Source: Arcuatula senhousia (Eukaryota; Mollusca; Bivalvia; Mytilida; Mytilidae). From it: 64,000 nt of DNA. The DNA lies in assembly GCA_963971305.1 (NCBI GenBank), contig OZ020307.1, forward strand, positions 55,425,702-55,489,701, read 5' to 3'. The position numbers were made by a program, and so were the translations under genes. Shown here piece after piece: positions 1 to 15,100 of the stretch (within the stretch, counting starts at the first letter, position 1; each line of letters starts with the position of its first letter). Under the pieces are notes generated by a model that saw only the letters and a list, made by a program, of their open reading frames with translations, was not told where the DNA came from and did no database searches.

Positions 1-2
1 AC

Positions 3-176
3 CTCTGCTAAAATGCGACCAGTTCTGGCATCAAACTTTAATAACTTGTTATTAGCTGTTGTGACTAGCAGATGATTTAAACAGAAAGGTGTGAAATGGA
101 TCCTCATGGCTGAATCAAGTACGGCCTTTCCATTCTCTGTACAGTTGCTTATATTAGAGATGTCAATTCTCAATAC
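3..176 (-). CDS. WDR90: WDR90 visible exon 21
   Basis: Phase 0 to 0, 174 nt. It opens VLRIDISNIS and closes KFDARTGRILAE. The acceptor AG is at 178-177 and the donor GT occupies the first two bases of the window, so the exon is complete. It encodes part of a WD40 blade. Confidence 0.88.
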
Positions 177-3100
177 CTGTAATGAACAAATACAATATAC
201 TAGATGAATTCCTATTTTTCAATCAAATATAGCATTCCCATTACTTATAGTTTCAAATACTAAATTGATCAATTTTCAAAACATGCAATATAGAATGAAA
301 GATGTTCAATTATTTCTTTAAAGTATTATCATGTACAGCCTTTCTAAGTGAGTGAAGCAAAAAATGAGATATAAGAAGACTTATGAAAAGGAAATCAAGT
401 ACCAGTACATCTTTTTTTCTTTTCCCAGAATGCCAAATCCTTAGAACTAAGCAAATGCAGTATCAAGCATAAAAAGATAATACAAAGAATTTATCTCGAT
501 TATTTTTCTTTAATGGTGGTCAAACTTTGATATCATGAAATTAACAAAACAACATCCATTTTTAACTTACTGTGGTTTCATTACTATTTGTAGGATACCA
601 AATTTCGTGGTTTTCGTGGCTAACAGCCAACCACGAAAATAAGAATCCAATGATCTGTTCTTTTTACATTGATTCCTTTGAGCAACATGAACAAACCACG
701 AAATTGAGAATTCAATGAAATGTCCTTGTTGGATAAACCACGAAAATTGATACCCACGAAAATAAATGAATCCACAGTATTTCTCAATTTTTTTTTCATT
801 TTTAAAATGTTCGTTTCCTATCTCCCTTTCTACAAATCATTTCATCAACTTAAGATTGGTTACCTCATCTAAACTTTTACTGTCCACCACACTGACAATA
901 AACTCTGACGGACCGATGAATGCCATTCTCCTGCCATCAGGACTGACAGACAGAACTTCTGGGCCACGCCTCTCACCACGAGCCACTGTGTTAGCTAACA
1001 GCCTCAACAGAGGGAAGGTGTCTGATGTGGCATCGTACAGAGCTAGTGATCCTAGTGCACATGCACTGAATAAGTAGTCACCGGTCGGAGAAAATGAAAG
1101 GCCGATGATTTTTCCTCTGTGCTGTCTGGAAAAAAAAAGTCAATTTCTAAAATAACATCAATAGTCACACCGAGTAGAAAGGAGAAGCTCTTTAGTTCTG
1201 ATCTTTTACAACATTTAACAAACAACCTAAGTCATTTTTTAAGGTAGGGTCAATATTTTTTATATAGACAGTTTGATTATGAAATAGTAAACACCACATA
1301 GAAGTTTTCTTTTAATTTCAATGCCATTTTTAGTGTAAAATGACAAGGAATCAGTAGCAAACACAACCATTTCATGATGTAGATAATGAAAAAAATGTCA
1401 ATCATGGACATGGTATGAATCTCCCTTTAAAATGTGTAAATAAACAAGTGTCAATTGACCTATTAAATTGTATGTTGTTATTTATAGTGAGAACAATCAA
1501 ATTTTTCATGAAATAAATATAACAGAAGATAAGGAGAAACAAGATTACACAACATCCAAGTCACTTAAGAATTTCAGGATCATATGAGGGAAAGACTGAC
1601 TTACTTGGTCATTATGTAAATACCTAAGAAACTGGTGATACAAAATTGTACAGGAAAAGAACTTACTTGTGCTCAGCCATCATGCTAGTGGTTTGTACAT
1701 TAAACACTCTGACTACACCATTCTCAAAACCACAGGCAAAAATTTGACGTGAAGGGTGATAGGAGATGGTACAGGGACATTCTGCTGGTGCACTAAAGTC
1801 ATAGAGCTAAAAAATATAATGTATTAATATGTTTAACTCTTTTCATATTGAGAATAGAAACACTATTTTATCTTTTTCAATGTATTGTAAAATATAGATA
1901 AAGATTTGCCAAAAGTATTTGTTTAATCTTCCTTTACTTTACATAAATCAACCAAACTGTATTTAATTGCTCAACATTTTTGTAGTCTTGAAAGTCATCT
2001 GAAAGTTGTCCTTTTTTTAATGACCTTCTTCTAAGTATTTCTATTGCATCCTTTATGACACCCATACCTGTTGTAATGTTTCTGAGTCCCACACTCTAAT
2101 TGTATGATCTTCTGACACTGTGGCCAGGTGTTTCCTGTAGGGGTCAACTGCCACACCCGTAATACGCCCTGTATGGGATCTCATCATAGTAGTGTAGTTT
2201 CTGGTTGTCACATCCAACATGCCTAAGTTTCCCTAGAAATTTTCCAAATTCTTTGACTTTCTATAACATCCAATACTATTTTTTTGTAACTTGAAGTTTC
2301 AATTCAGAAACTCAAAAAATAAACTGAAAATTTAAATTCTTTAACATTTCTGAAAAAGTCTCAAAATTCTCTAGATAAGAATTAACATATATAGAACAGT
2401 GGGAGAAAAGAGTTTTCACAGAAATTGTCAAGGTTGGAGGCCTAATAGACTTTGAGAATAAACAGACTGAATCTAAGTTTTGTCAGAGCAAAGAAACTTG
2501 TAAGTAAGACAAAAGTATAACAGCGGAAAATCTAAATGCCAAACAACAAAATTATATTGAAAACAATGGCCTACATAGAAGAACTTACAGTACAAGTACC
2601 AGCTAGTATATGAAGTCCATCTGATGATAAATCAACTGCTGTTACTGGACCTTCATGTTCTGAAAAGTAAATCAGATAATATTTATGTATGCCTCAATTT
2701 TTAGGAGTGAGCTCATTTAACTTGAAAATAAAGCCATTTCTTCTCTCATTAAAATAAAATGTACATGTATTACTTTAAAATGTATAAAAGTTTTGGATAA
2801 GTTGTCAACTTCTTATCTGCAGATTATTGCAGTAGGCTGCTGGTTATAGCGAGCAGAGCTCGCAAGCGCTCGAGCGGAGAGCTCTACGGTATTTGTTTCC
2901 GCGAGAAATTTGCTAATGCTGATTTAGATTTTTTATGGTCCGGAAAGGGTTATTATTTTTACAGGGCCGGAGTGAATGTTAAAATAATTTATAAGAAAAG
3001 AAATAGTGCTTAAAAAAAATAATAAATTGCACTTTTTACAAGAAAATAATATTCTTAAAATAATAAATACACATAAGCTGCTCGTTTCGTCTTGGTTATA

Positions 3101-6100
3101 TGCACGTACGAAACTAACGTGTCTCGAAGCTTAATCGCCCCATACCATCTCGCCCCAAAATAAGCAAATGGAAATATTGGAAACTAAATGATAGCAATAG
3201 CCCTGAATGTCGACATTTAGAACAAAATATGAATAAAAAATATATATGAAAAAGATTGTTAGAAATGGAAAAACTTGTTTACCAAATAAACTTATGAATT
3301 TTGTGTAATTAAAATGAACCAAAGCTCGTGCACTACAATGTTCGTCTGCTTCTGATTCTGAATATCCAACTTGAGTAGATGCCCGGAGTAGATCCAACAC
3401 AAAAATAATTTCTGTCCACTTATTCACACTTTTTGGTAAGACAAGGGTACAAAAAAAACAAGACTTTAAAGACAAAAATGTCCCTTTTAGCTATGCTCGC
3501 ATTTAGGCAATGCCTACTCCATATTAGATTTTGAATAGGTTTTAAAATTGCTGTTCTATGTTCTTGCCTTATGTTTATTTATTCAACTTATCAAAAATAC
3601 TTGGAACTGTCCCACTAGACACCTAGACAGGACCAATTTTTTTAACAGTTAAAAAGTTCAAAGTACTAGAATACTGACATAGTCAAGAAAGGCTCACCAG
3701 CAAAAAATATATCAAAGTTTTTCCTAAAATGTTTTGGAAAAGGGATTTTCATGAAACTGTAATAAGATTCCCCATAATGTACTTTACAACTATGTAAAAT
3801 TTCAGATAGTTTTTGAGAATTAGTGTTCACAAAAAATTGACAGATGAACAGACAAAGTGAAATCAAAAGGGCTTCAGCATCCTTCATGCAAGATCCTAAC
3901 AATAAGAGTGTGGAAACCCAAATTAAGATTACATTTACCAGCTCAGTTTTTGCAAAAGCGACCCTAAATGTGATAGACAAAATATCAGCTTACCTGCTTC
4001 TAGATAGACATGAGCAAAGTCTAGCGGCCAAAGTCTGAGATATCCATCATCTGATCCAGTTACACAGAATGTCTCATTAACACACATACAGTTCAGAGCG
4101 ATTCCTGGCCCTAAAAAAGCAGATAATACACATGTAAGATACAACTTAAACACAGAATGTTTTGTCAAGTTGGTATAAGTTAAAGAAGATGTAAAATCTA
4201 AATCTTCGATAGACATAAAGCATTGCCTATAAACGTGTATTTGATAATTCATATGTTAGAATTACACTACTGAAAACCATGAAAAGTTTGTGACAGTTTT
4301 ACTTTAAGCTATTTTCATCAGATTGGTAGAAATTAATTTTTCTGAATCCAAAAATGACTTCTTTTGCTTATTATAAACCTGATTTGAATGTCTGCTTTTC
4401 TTTGTCCTTAGATTTACTAGAGTTAGGAAGAAGTCGTCTGACATGTTTAATGGCAACTCTCTGTAGTTCAATCTCAAATATGTGTCCTGATTTACTGCAG
4501 GCATAGCTGAAATACAAAATCAAATAGACAACTAGATTCATTTTGCTAAAAATTCATTAGGGAATTCTAGAAATAAACTGACAATGTACTGGTGTTTTAT
4601 GATATCTTAAGTTCTTTTATTTTTTTTCACTCTAACAAGCTTAAACACATGCAGATATGATGTAATTCCATCAAGAAAAAAAATTTCCTCAAATCCATCA
4701 TGCTGTTTAGAAGGAGCAAACAAGCAGACAGACAGGTTAATTTCTAAATATACCTGAACTATTATGGTAATATCTCTGGGCTGAATCCAATGAGATAATT
4801 TTAATCAGAAGACTTAAAGAAACTTAAATTTGATAAACACACTTACACAAGCCTATCGGATAGATCCCTATTAGCATTGTAACCAGCTTCAAACACTACA
4901 TCAGTGAACTCCATAAGACTATATTCTACTACTTAATATTATACTTACACAAGCCTATCGGATGGATCCCTATCAGCATGGTAACCTGCTTCAAATGCTA
5001 CATCAGTGAACTCCATTGAATGATGTTCTCCAAGATTGACAGGTGCTGACCTCAGTTGACCTTCCTTAACACGCCAAAGTCTAATGTTGTCTCTTCCACA
5101 TGACACCATTCTTATCAAAGGAAAACAGAATACTCAAGTAAATTATGGCTATAATACTTATTAATGGTGTAAAGTGAAAATTGAATGCCAAATTATCATG
5201 TGATACATGTATTTGACTTTTTGTTTTCTTCAATATAACACATCCATAAAACAAGTGATTACCATTTATTTATTCTGCATGTTGATCATTGCTTTCTTTT
5301 TTTTTTTTATTTAAGAAATATTCATCAAATGACAGTGACATACAAACTGGTCTGTAAATGGAATATAATATCGAAAAATAAGTTAAATTACGCCTCTTGG
5401 ATGAATTATATTATTCATTCTAATCATATATATATAAAAGACACATGTTACAAATAAACTAAAACTGTCATTTTCCAACCGGTTTCAATCCTATCATCAG
5501 GGAAAATGTACTAAATGTTGCTAACGGTGACGACGTCGTCAAGTGGCTATTGTTGATTGTGACGCTAAAGAATATAATATATATAACCAAAACAATGTTA
5601 GCAGTACTTGACGGCAAATTTCATGATTGCATGGAGGTATTTTTACCTTGTGTCATCAAATGCTGAAACCCTCATCCTGACGATGTCAACATCAGTGTGG
5701 GCTTTAGCTGTGACTGTTATCTCTCTGTTCTTCATAACTTTAGAGGTGTTCCAAATGACAACCATCTGAAAAGATAATAAATAAGAATGTTGTTTAATGA
5801 AGATATTGTTAGCTTGAAATGAATGTTAATCTACATTGCATGGGATAACTACTGTGGTTTCAGTATTATTCATGGGGTATAAATTTCATGGTTTTCATGG
5901 AAGAGGTTGACCCATGAAATTTCATACCCCACGAAAATTAAATTTAACATTGATCTATCTGCTGCAGACTTCAGAACCACTATTTTAAGAATCCGTGAAT
6001 TTATCAGTTTCTATCAAACCATGAAAATTGGTACCCACGAAAATAAATGAATCCACAGTATCCAGTTAATTAGTGATCACTTTATGAAACAACATTCTGC

Positions 6101-9100
6101 AAGGCAAAAAGTATCTCTTTACACTAGATTATTTCCTCAAAAGGATAAAAATATATAATACATTTCAATATTCAATCTAAGTTTCACCATGTTGTAATTA
6201 CATGTATATTCCAAAACTCTCCCACATATCCATGTTATTATAGGAAATACTCTTAAGATTCATTCTTATCATGAAATTTATATACATGTATCACTTACAG
6301 AAATTTATAAAACCTTTCAATCTTTTAAGCTAGATAGTTAGATTTGTAGGAATAACCTTTTAAAAATTTCTAAACAGTAGATAAAGACTTCAGCTTACAA
6401 AGTAAAAAAACTTTTTATGTCTTGTTGAAATTGAAACTTATTAAAGTTTTGTAAAAGATAAAACTTACATTTTTGCCTTGGTTGTCTTTACCAACTCCAC
6501 ATAACATGTTTCCCTTGTGGGCGAAACTGAAATTAATGTTAAATTCAATTCATTTATCCCAATATATGAACTGCATTAAAAAGCAATGTTTAATAAAATG
6601 TAACCTTGAAGTTTTTTCAGTGAATACTAATTAAGAAACAAAAGAGTGCAGAACTTTCATCATTAAATGCATATTAGGACCATTTAAAAATCTATGTTTT
6701 TCTGGGTTTAAAACAGTATCATTCAATTTGAATTGTTGTTTTGCTTGCTTATTCAAAATTATCTGATATAAGAAAATGAAAAGGTGCACTTTTAACTGAC
6801 TTCTTGAGGTAAAACATGAATGAATTACTCTTCTTGCTGTAGTCCATGAAATGTGAATTTGCATTTTTGTGTGCGTGTGACATGTCTTACCTCAAGCAAT
6901 GTAGAGAATGAACATGTGTTTTACACATTGCCAGACATTCCCCAGTTTGGAATTTCCACACTCTAACCACACTCAGACTCCCAGTCTGTCCTGATGCTAA
7001 TAAAGTACTGTTTCCTGACATGCTAATACAAGATACCTACAGAAAGTAATGGTTAAAATAAAATAATTGTGCTTATACAAAAATATTCATGTTCGGATCC
7101 AAAAATCCTAAAACACGGATGAATTTATGTGTGAAAAACAGGCTTTTCCAAGGTGAACAGCAAATGTACCTTAAAGCTATGAATATCCTGCTTGATAAAA
7201 CTTTCAAGTTAATAACATGATATTTCAGTGTGTATATCAAAGACTGGACTTATTGTTTCAAAAAAAGAAGACTTAAATGGAAAGATAAACTTGAATTCGT
7301 CTGATAATTTGGTGTACCAACAAGACGCCTTGTCTATTTCCTGCAAGATAAGTTTTCAGGTAATGACCATTGTCTTACCTTATCAGTGTGTCCTATAAAG
7401 AACCTCTGATGTCCATTGGAAACTTTCATAGCTACAACAATGGCATGACATGGGTATACCACAGATGACCCATCAACTGTCCATAGAGCCTGTAAAATAA
7501 ATCATAGCTACAGCAATGGCATTGCACAGATAAACCTAATATGAGCTGTCACTACCCATAAAGCCCAAAAAATAAAAGCAACATTATACTTACATTAAAT
7601 CTTCCATTTACATCTATCTTTCATTTGGTCAAAAAATTCCCTGTTTAAAACTGTTGGATTTAAAATCACGATTTGTTTATGTCTATTAAAGCAATGTGTT
7701 TTATTGTACTTTTGAGGATGGTTGATGATATTATTTTAATAAATCATATATCTTATTGTTATATATTTGCTATACCTATGTATTTCATAAAAGGATATGG
7801 AGTAAATAAACATGAGAGCATAACACATATGTAAACTCCAATTGCAATTAATTTTTATGCACTGTATGGCCATTTCGGAAATTTATTCCTCATCAGCAGC
7901 TCTAGAACCCTAACATAGAAAATCCACAATTTACATGAACATGTTGCACTGCATGTTGAAGAAATATAAAGGCTAAGCTTTTCAATTCAATTCATTATCT
8001 TAAAAATAGGTTAAAACTAAATGATTATTATCTTACATCCTTGAATGTTACTCCTCCAAAACCAACAATTCTTCTAAGCTTCATTATGGGGTCTGGTTCT
8101 AAAGCCTACAAAATATTGGATTCTCTTCAAATTTTCCAATGTTTACATCATAAATAGCTAACAAACATATGACCAAAAATGTTCTAGTATTAAAATTAAA
8201 GTCACATCACTTACTTTTGTTTGTTATCAAGAGAAGGTTCAAAATTTGTCAATGGATTTTTTTTTAAACAGGACTAAAACTTAATCCCACAATGTTAAAA
8301 CCCATGCTGATTCTGCATTTCAAAAACCAAGAGGTTGCAGTTTAAGTTCCTGAGAAAACTGATGTGAAAATATTTTTGCTGCCCACCCTATCCAGTATAA
8401 ATATGGATTTTCACTTAGAAATCTGGCCAAAAATCAGAGATTGTCTTTAATCCTCTACTTTTTTTCTAAAATCATTTTAGATAAAACACTCACTGTGTAG
8501 TTTGACATGGTTGCACAAAAATCAGAGATTAAACACTCTAATCTGATATTGTCTTTAATCCTCTACTTTTTTTAGATAATAATTTTCAATAAAACACTCA
8601 CCGTATAGTTTGACTTGACAGGTTGTACATGAACATTCCCTTTAACTCTCTCAACATTAACTGACTGAAATAAAATTGTACATGAACATTCCCTTTAACT
8701 CTCCCAACATTAACTGACTGAAATAAAATTGTACATGAACATTCCCTTTAACTCTCTCAACATTAACTGACTGAAATAAAATTGTACATGAACATTCCCT
8801 TTAACTCTCCCAACATTAACTGACTGAAATAAAATTGTACATGAACATTCCCTTTAACTCTCTCAACATTAACTGACTGAAATAAAATTGTACATGAACA
8901 TTCCCTTTAACTTTCTCAACATTAACTGACTGAAATAAAATTGTACATGAACATTTCCTTTAACTCTCTCTCAACATTAACTGACTGAAATAAAATTGTA
9001 CATGAACATTCCCTTTAACTCTCCCAACATTAACTGACTGAAATAAAATTGTACATGAACATTCCCTTTAACTCTCTCAACATTAACTGACTGAAATAAA

Positions 9101-12100
9101 ATTGTACATGAACATTCCCTTTAACTTTCTCAACATTAACTGACTGAAATAAAATTGTACATGAACATTCCCTTTAACTCTCCCAACATTAACTGACTGA
9201 AATAAAATTGTACATGAACATTCCCTTTAACTCTCCCAACATTAACTGACTGAAATAAAATTGTACATGAACATTCCCTTTAACTCTCTCAACATTAACT
9301 GACTGAAATAAAATTGTACATGAACATTCCCTTTAACTCTCTCAACATTAACTGACTGAAATAAAATTGTACATGAACATTCCCTTTAACTTTCTCAACA
9401 TTAACTGACTGAAATAAAATTGTACATGAACATTCCCTTTAACTCTCTCAACATTAACTGACTGAAATAAATATCAAAATGTACTTTAACGATAGTACAA
9501 TAAACAACTCTGGCAATTACAGCTGCAGTTCTCAAAACTATTTTTAAGTGTATGAATTATGATTTGGAAAATAAACAGTATGCTAACATAAATCACAATA
9601 AGTATATACATGTATATCAACAATATTTAATAAGACATGCAAGATCTGCTGTGCTTTGTTCAAGTCACAATGAGACCTTTGATAAGGATGAAATATCACT
9701 GCAAAATTCAAATTTATAGAAGGCAATGGAATATGGTATAAGTGTACAGGACACAACCAATAATTTAGAGTAATTGAAAAATCCACAATGGAAAACAGCC
9801 AGCAGCCTTCAATATGACCATAAACACTGACAGTCTTCCAATAGGTCCTAAGCCAAAGATATAACACATATGATTAGACCCTTAATTTATCACAAATAAA
9901 TACTTTCTTCTAGACATTGAATATCTAACATGGAGACAATTGGGATTTTTTGATTAAATAATAGATTACATACCTCGCCTGTGTTTCTATCATCTTGGTG
10001 GATAACCACATCATCTGTAGGATGCGCGAACACATGTATTTCACCCTCATCATCTTTGTGTATGTTGATATTATCTATACCAATCATAGGTAGTTCCTTA
10101 GTTACTTGTATTCTCTTCATGGGCTTTTGGTGCTACAGTGAAAAAATAAAAAATTACATGCAAGGTCATACAGAACTTTACAGTTTTCAAAAATAAAACA
10201 TAATTTTCATATTCTATTTAAGGTAGAAAAATACAAAAGTGCTCAAATTTTATCAATATTTTTATTTAAAACTTCTTAAAAACTATTAAATGCCCTCTTT
10301 CAAATGGTGAAAAAATATTTTCAGTAGACCTAATAATTAATGAGCTATGGTGATAATAAAAGAATCAAAATAAATGCACATGTAATTTAAGCTGTCAATA
10401 AACCATGGAGGTTGGTCTTATCTATAACAGCTGGAAAGTTTTGTGCCTGTTGACCAGTCATTAGAAGTGAAATAAGCTTAATGAATAAGATGGACAATCA
10501 ATAGTGGAAACATCTGGTCAGTGAAGGAGGAGTCTTGCCCTTAACAGTAAACAACTGACCTGAGATAAGGTCTATGTGATGTAATATTTCACACAAATTC
10601 TGAGCTAGGTGTAGAAGGTTGTGCATTTTGGGCTGTATTTAATGTTTGTGTGGATGAAACTTGAGTTAATAGGTCAAATAAATGTTGACTTTTAATTATC
10701 TTAGAATCCTACAGTGCTCCCATGGTAGAAACATGCCATTTGATCTAGTAAATGGGGCTCAAAATGGGAAATTGATATTTTTGGGATTTTTCCACTTTCA
10801 TTTCTCATGAGAGAAAAAAAGTTTGATTGAATTTAGCTCCCACATGGATACCCCAATGTGGCTGGTTTTTGGATATGTTATTCCAAGGTCTATTAGCAAC
10901 AAAACCGTGTCTCAGATTTTAGATGAAAGCTTTAGAAAATATTTTATGGCACATTGAATACGGTGATCCCTTATGCAATAAAGCCATGTACACAAAATAT
11001 TGCTTTATTGGAGTATGGAATGCGATAGGAAAATTCTGAGACACAGTTTTGGAGGTCATGCAGTGTTGACTCAGATTATATCAATGTTGAAGAGATATTT
11101 GTAATGCTAGGAGAGCTAATATCAATTGAGTCAGTTATGTTGAAATTTTTACTTTTTAACAATTATTTCCTTTGTTATGAATTATAGTTAATTTTTGTAG
11201 GTACTATCATAAAGGGTTACATTTCCTGTTTCTAATGATAGCTCATTTGTTTAATTGGTGAAATAATAAGAAAGTTATATAGGTTTAAAAAGTGATGGTC
11301 GGACTAAAAAAAATCTTTGTATGGTGCTACCTTAATCTTGGCCTTCAGTTTTTGGCCTAAGCATCTCTGGTGAGTTTTTAGGAATGAGGATTTTTTGTTT
11401 TTGCGTGCATTTTTAATGTTTTAATGTTCTCACAAACTTTAACTTTGACAATCTTGCAATGGGAATATGCAGTTTTAAATGTACATGTACAAAAACTGTG
11501 ACAGAAATCATGTTACAGACAGACAGACAAACAGACTTATACCCCTCTCATTTGCAGCAGGGGTATAATTAAATGAATAAACTCTAAATGTTTCTGTTTA
11601 AATCTTACAGGTTTAGGTTTTGTCATATTATGTATGAGGGAGATCCTTTCAGAGACACATTTACTGACATCAACTTTCTTTGGAGAAACTCTCTGTTGTG
11701 ATATCATGGAAGAGTCATCTGAGTAGAAATAAAAAAGTTTATCAAACTTTATAAATCAGGATAATTCATGTTGAATTATTATGTGCCTTACGGAATAAAG
11801 AATAATGTGTTAAGTTGCCAAAACCTTAAAGAATAGAGAATAATGCACAAAAAAATTAAAGAAAAAATAATTGAGGACAACCCCATCCACACCCTCAGGT
11901 AAAGCAAACACATTGAATTTGTTTTAAATCATCATAAATAAAGATCTAGATAGTTAATTCCTATGACCAAAATTTATGTAAGAAATGATTCCACTATTTT
12001 GTAAACAATCATTTTTTCTCTAAAATCATGTACTTGTCATTTGAGATTGAAACCAACTTCTGTAATTTCAAGAAAAACATCAAGGACACAATTTATTTTA

Positions 12101-15100
12101 CATGTACAAAGCAATTTGTACAAAAACACTAAAAATAAGCTATACAATGAGAGTTAATAAATGTTATACACATACCTGCAGAGTTTGAATTATTCTCAAA
12201 CTGTATAGAGTCAAAGGGCTTTCTTGTACCTTCATTTGGAAACCTGAAATGAAAAGGATGAACTTTCAACATAAGATTTTGGGTTTTTTTCATTACTAAA
12301 TTGCTTGTATGATCTAGCATCTCTTATCTATGATCTATAAAAAGCAAAAAATATTTTTTTAAGTTTAATTGACATAAATGTCAAATAGTAAACTACTGCA
12401 AAAATAAAACAAAATAACCGTTGTAAACAAGAAACAACAAAATTATATCCAAAAGACATAATGCCCGATCCTGCAACATTTGGGATAGACAGACAGACAT
12501 ACAGAGTAACAGACCCGAACACTTTATATGCCCCATACATTGGTAGACAGGACATAGAAAATATACTGATTAAATTCTAGAGATTTATGTGTCGAAGAGG
12601 TAACTGACCTGATTAAGTCATACAGATCATCCCATTTCTCTGATTTGCCGAGAGGGAATGCCAGATCTCTGGGCATTGGTGTAACGTCATTGGTAAGGCC
12701 TGCTTTCTTGGCCTGTTCAAAACTCAAACCTGAAAAAGAAAGATTTTTATTACAATTCTCTGATTAAAAGCAGATATTGACATCATTAAATGAGTGTTTA
12801 AGAGTCTGTTCATGAGAAAACCATGCAAAAATGGAAATTTTGTCCAGTAGCAAGGTTTTTAATTATGTAAAAGGTATATTGCAACTAAAAGACCATCCTA
12901 TAAGACTTATTCAGGCAAATTTATTTTTTCGAAAAATTTAAGATGGCCGCCCTAGAGGCCTCAATAGATATATATAGCTTTCATCTGATTTATCGCTTAT
13001 TTCAATCAAATTTTATTTGAAAATTTGACATTTTTATTGTGATTTTTTCAGTCTACGTAGAAGGAATTAAAATTGTATCAATGTTTTTTTGAAACAGTGA
13101 TGTTTGGTCTTTCAAATACAGTTCAATTTTCGTAATTCATAATTTTGGTTCCTCTGGTACCTTTAGGTAGGACTTGGGCAGTATTCCAGACTGTTCAAAA
13201 ATGCTAAAATTTGTTATTTTTAAGGGCACTTATTGTCCAAGGTAACACTTTTTTATCCTTATCTTTTAGTAATTCCAAAACAATAACATATCAAGACAAA
13301 CTTATCAAAAAGCCGAGCTGGGATTTTACATTTTGACTTAGCCACAGCCCCGGAAAACAAAGACATGTTTTGTTAATTCTTCATAAAATCTACTTTTTGG
13401 AGGATTCAGTTTAAAACTCTGAATGTGTTTGATATGAAACAAAATACATTTAGAACATTTGATACAACAGATGATCACAATACAAGTACCATTTAAGGGT
13501 CGAGAAAGACATATACTTGGGGATTAAGGGTGAAAGATGGGAATATCTTGTGTATTTTGATGAAATGTACTTGTTCTATATAAACAAATAATATTGCAGA
13601 AATCAAACAAAAGAGCACTTTCAACTTGGTGGTCCAATATGGCTCCCAGGGCCATTTGGCGAAATAGTCCCTTGTCCTCAAGCAAAAACTAACATTTTTT
13701 TTGGTCGGGATCCACCATACAAAATGTTTTATTGTGCAGAAAATGGTCGAATTTTACAAATAAAACAATTTTCCTGGTTCATATTTTTTTTTCACATTTA
13801 GGTCTGACTTAGTCATTTTAAGGGTGGCTAGAGACTATTTTGTAAAACGGCTCTGGGGGCTATATTAGACCACCAAGTAAAAAGTGCTCTTTTGTTTGAT
13901 TTCTACAATATTATTTGTTTATATAGAACAAGTTATATACATTTGGCCTATAAAGTCTGCTGTTCTGTACATCTTTTAATTATTTCAAAAAGATGCCACT
14001 ATTAGGCCTCCAAAGCCCATTTTAGCCATGTGCTAAAATGGCCAAATCTCCATTTTTGTAATGCTGTAACATGTAAGGGATGACCAAAAGCAAAGTTACA
14101 AATATGTTTTTGTATAGACCATAGAACAGTCTTTTGGAAAGATATTCCATATTAATAGTCCAACCCTTCATGCATGAAAAATAGTCCCCTAAAGTTGGCC
14201 ATTTCTGTATATTTCATCAAAATACACAAGATATTCCCATCTTTCACCCTTAATCCCCAAGCATATGTCTTTCTCGACCCTTAAATGGTTCTTGTATTGT
14301 GATCATCTGTTGTATCAAATGTTCTAAATGTATTTTGTTTCATAGCAAACACATTCAGAGTTTTAAACTGAATCTTCCAAAAAGTAGATTTTATGAAGAA
14401 TTAACAAAACATGTCTTGGTTTCCGGGGCTGTGGCTAAGTCAAAATGTAAAATCCCAGCTCGGCTTTTTGATAAGTTTGTCTTGATATGTTATTGTTTTG
14501 GAATTACTAAAAGATAAGGATAAAAAAGCGTTACCTTGGACAATAAGTGCCCTTAAAAATAACAAATTTTAGCATTTTTGAACAGACTGGAATACTGCCC
14601 AAGTCCTACCTAAATGTACCAGAGGAACCAAAATTATGAATTACGAAAATTACACTGTATTTAAAAGACGAAACATCACTTTTTCAAAAAATATTGTTAC
14701 AATTGTCATTCAATATACGTAAACTAAAAAAATCACAATGAAAATGTCTTATTTTCATAAAAAAAATTATTGAAATCACTGAAAAATCAGATGAATGCTA
14801 TATATAGCTATTAAGGCCTGTAGGGCGGCCATCTTTGATTTTTCGAAGGAAAAAATTTGCCTGAATAAGTCTTATAGGATGGTCTTTCAGTTGTACTATA
14901 CCTTTTACAAAAATGAAAACATTGCTATTGGACGATTTTGCATGGTTTTCTCATGAACAGGCTCTTAAAAAAATAAAATGCTGACTAATTATCTAAATCT
15001 AAATGCATGATCATTTAAGACTAATTCAAGGTGTTTTCTATTTCTGGTTTTTTAAGGACTGAAATGAAGTAATTTCAATGACCTACCACTTGTCAGTGCA

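Noticed and set aside
3131..4252. Minus-strand ORFs of 100-115 codons around 3.1-4.2 kb as separate genes
   Set aside because: They are intronic reading through AT-rich DNA, or extensions of WDR90 exon 16; no independent motif.
8624..9473. Regular 53-bp repeats as a CRISPR-like array
   Set aside because: There are no unique spacers between conserved repeats; the whole unit repeats, and it contains coding and splice sequence of a eukaryotic gene.
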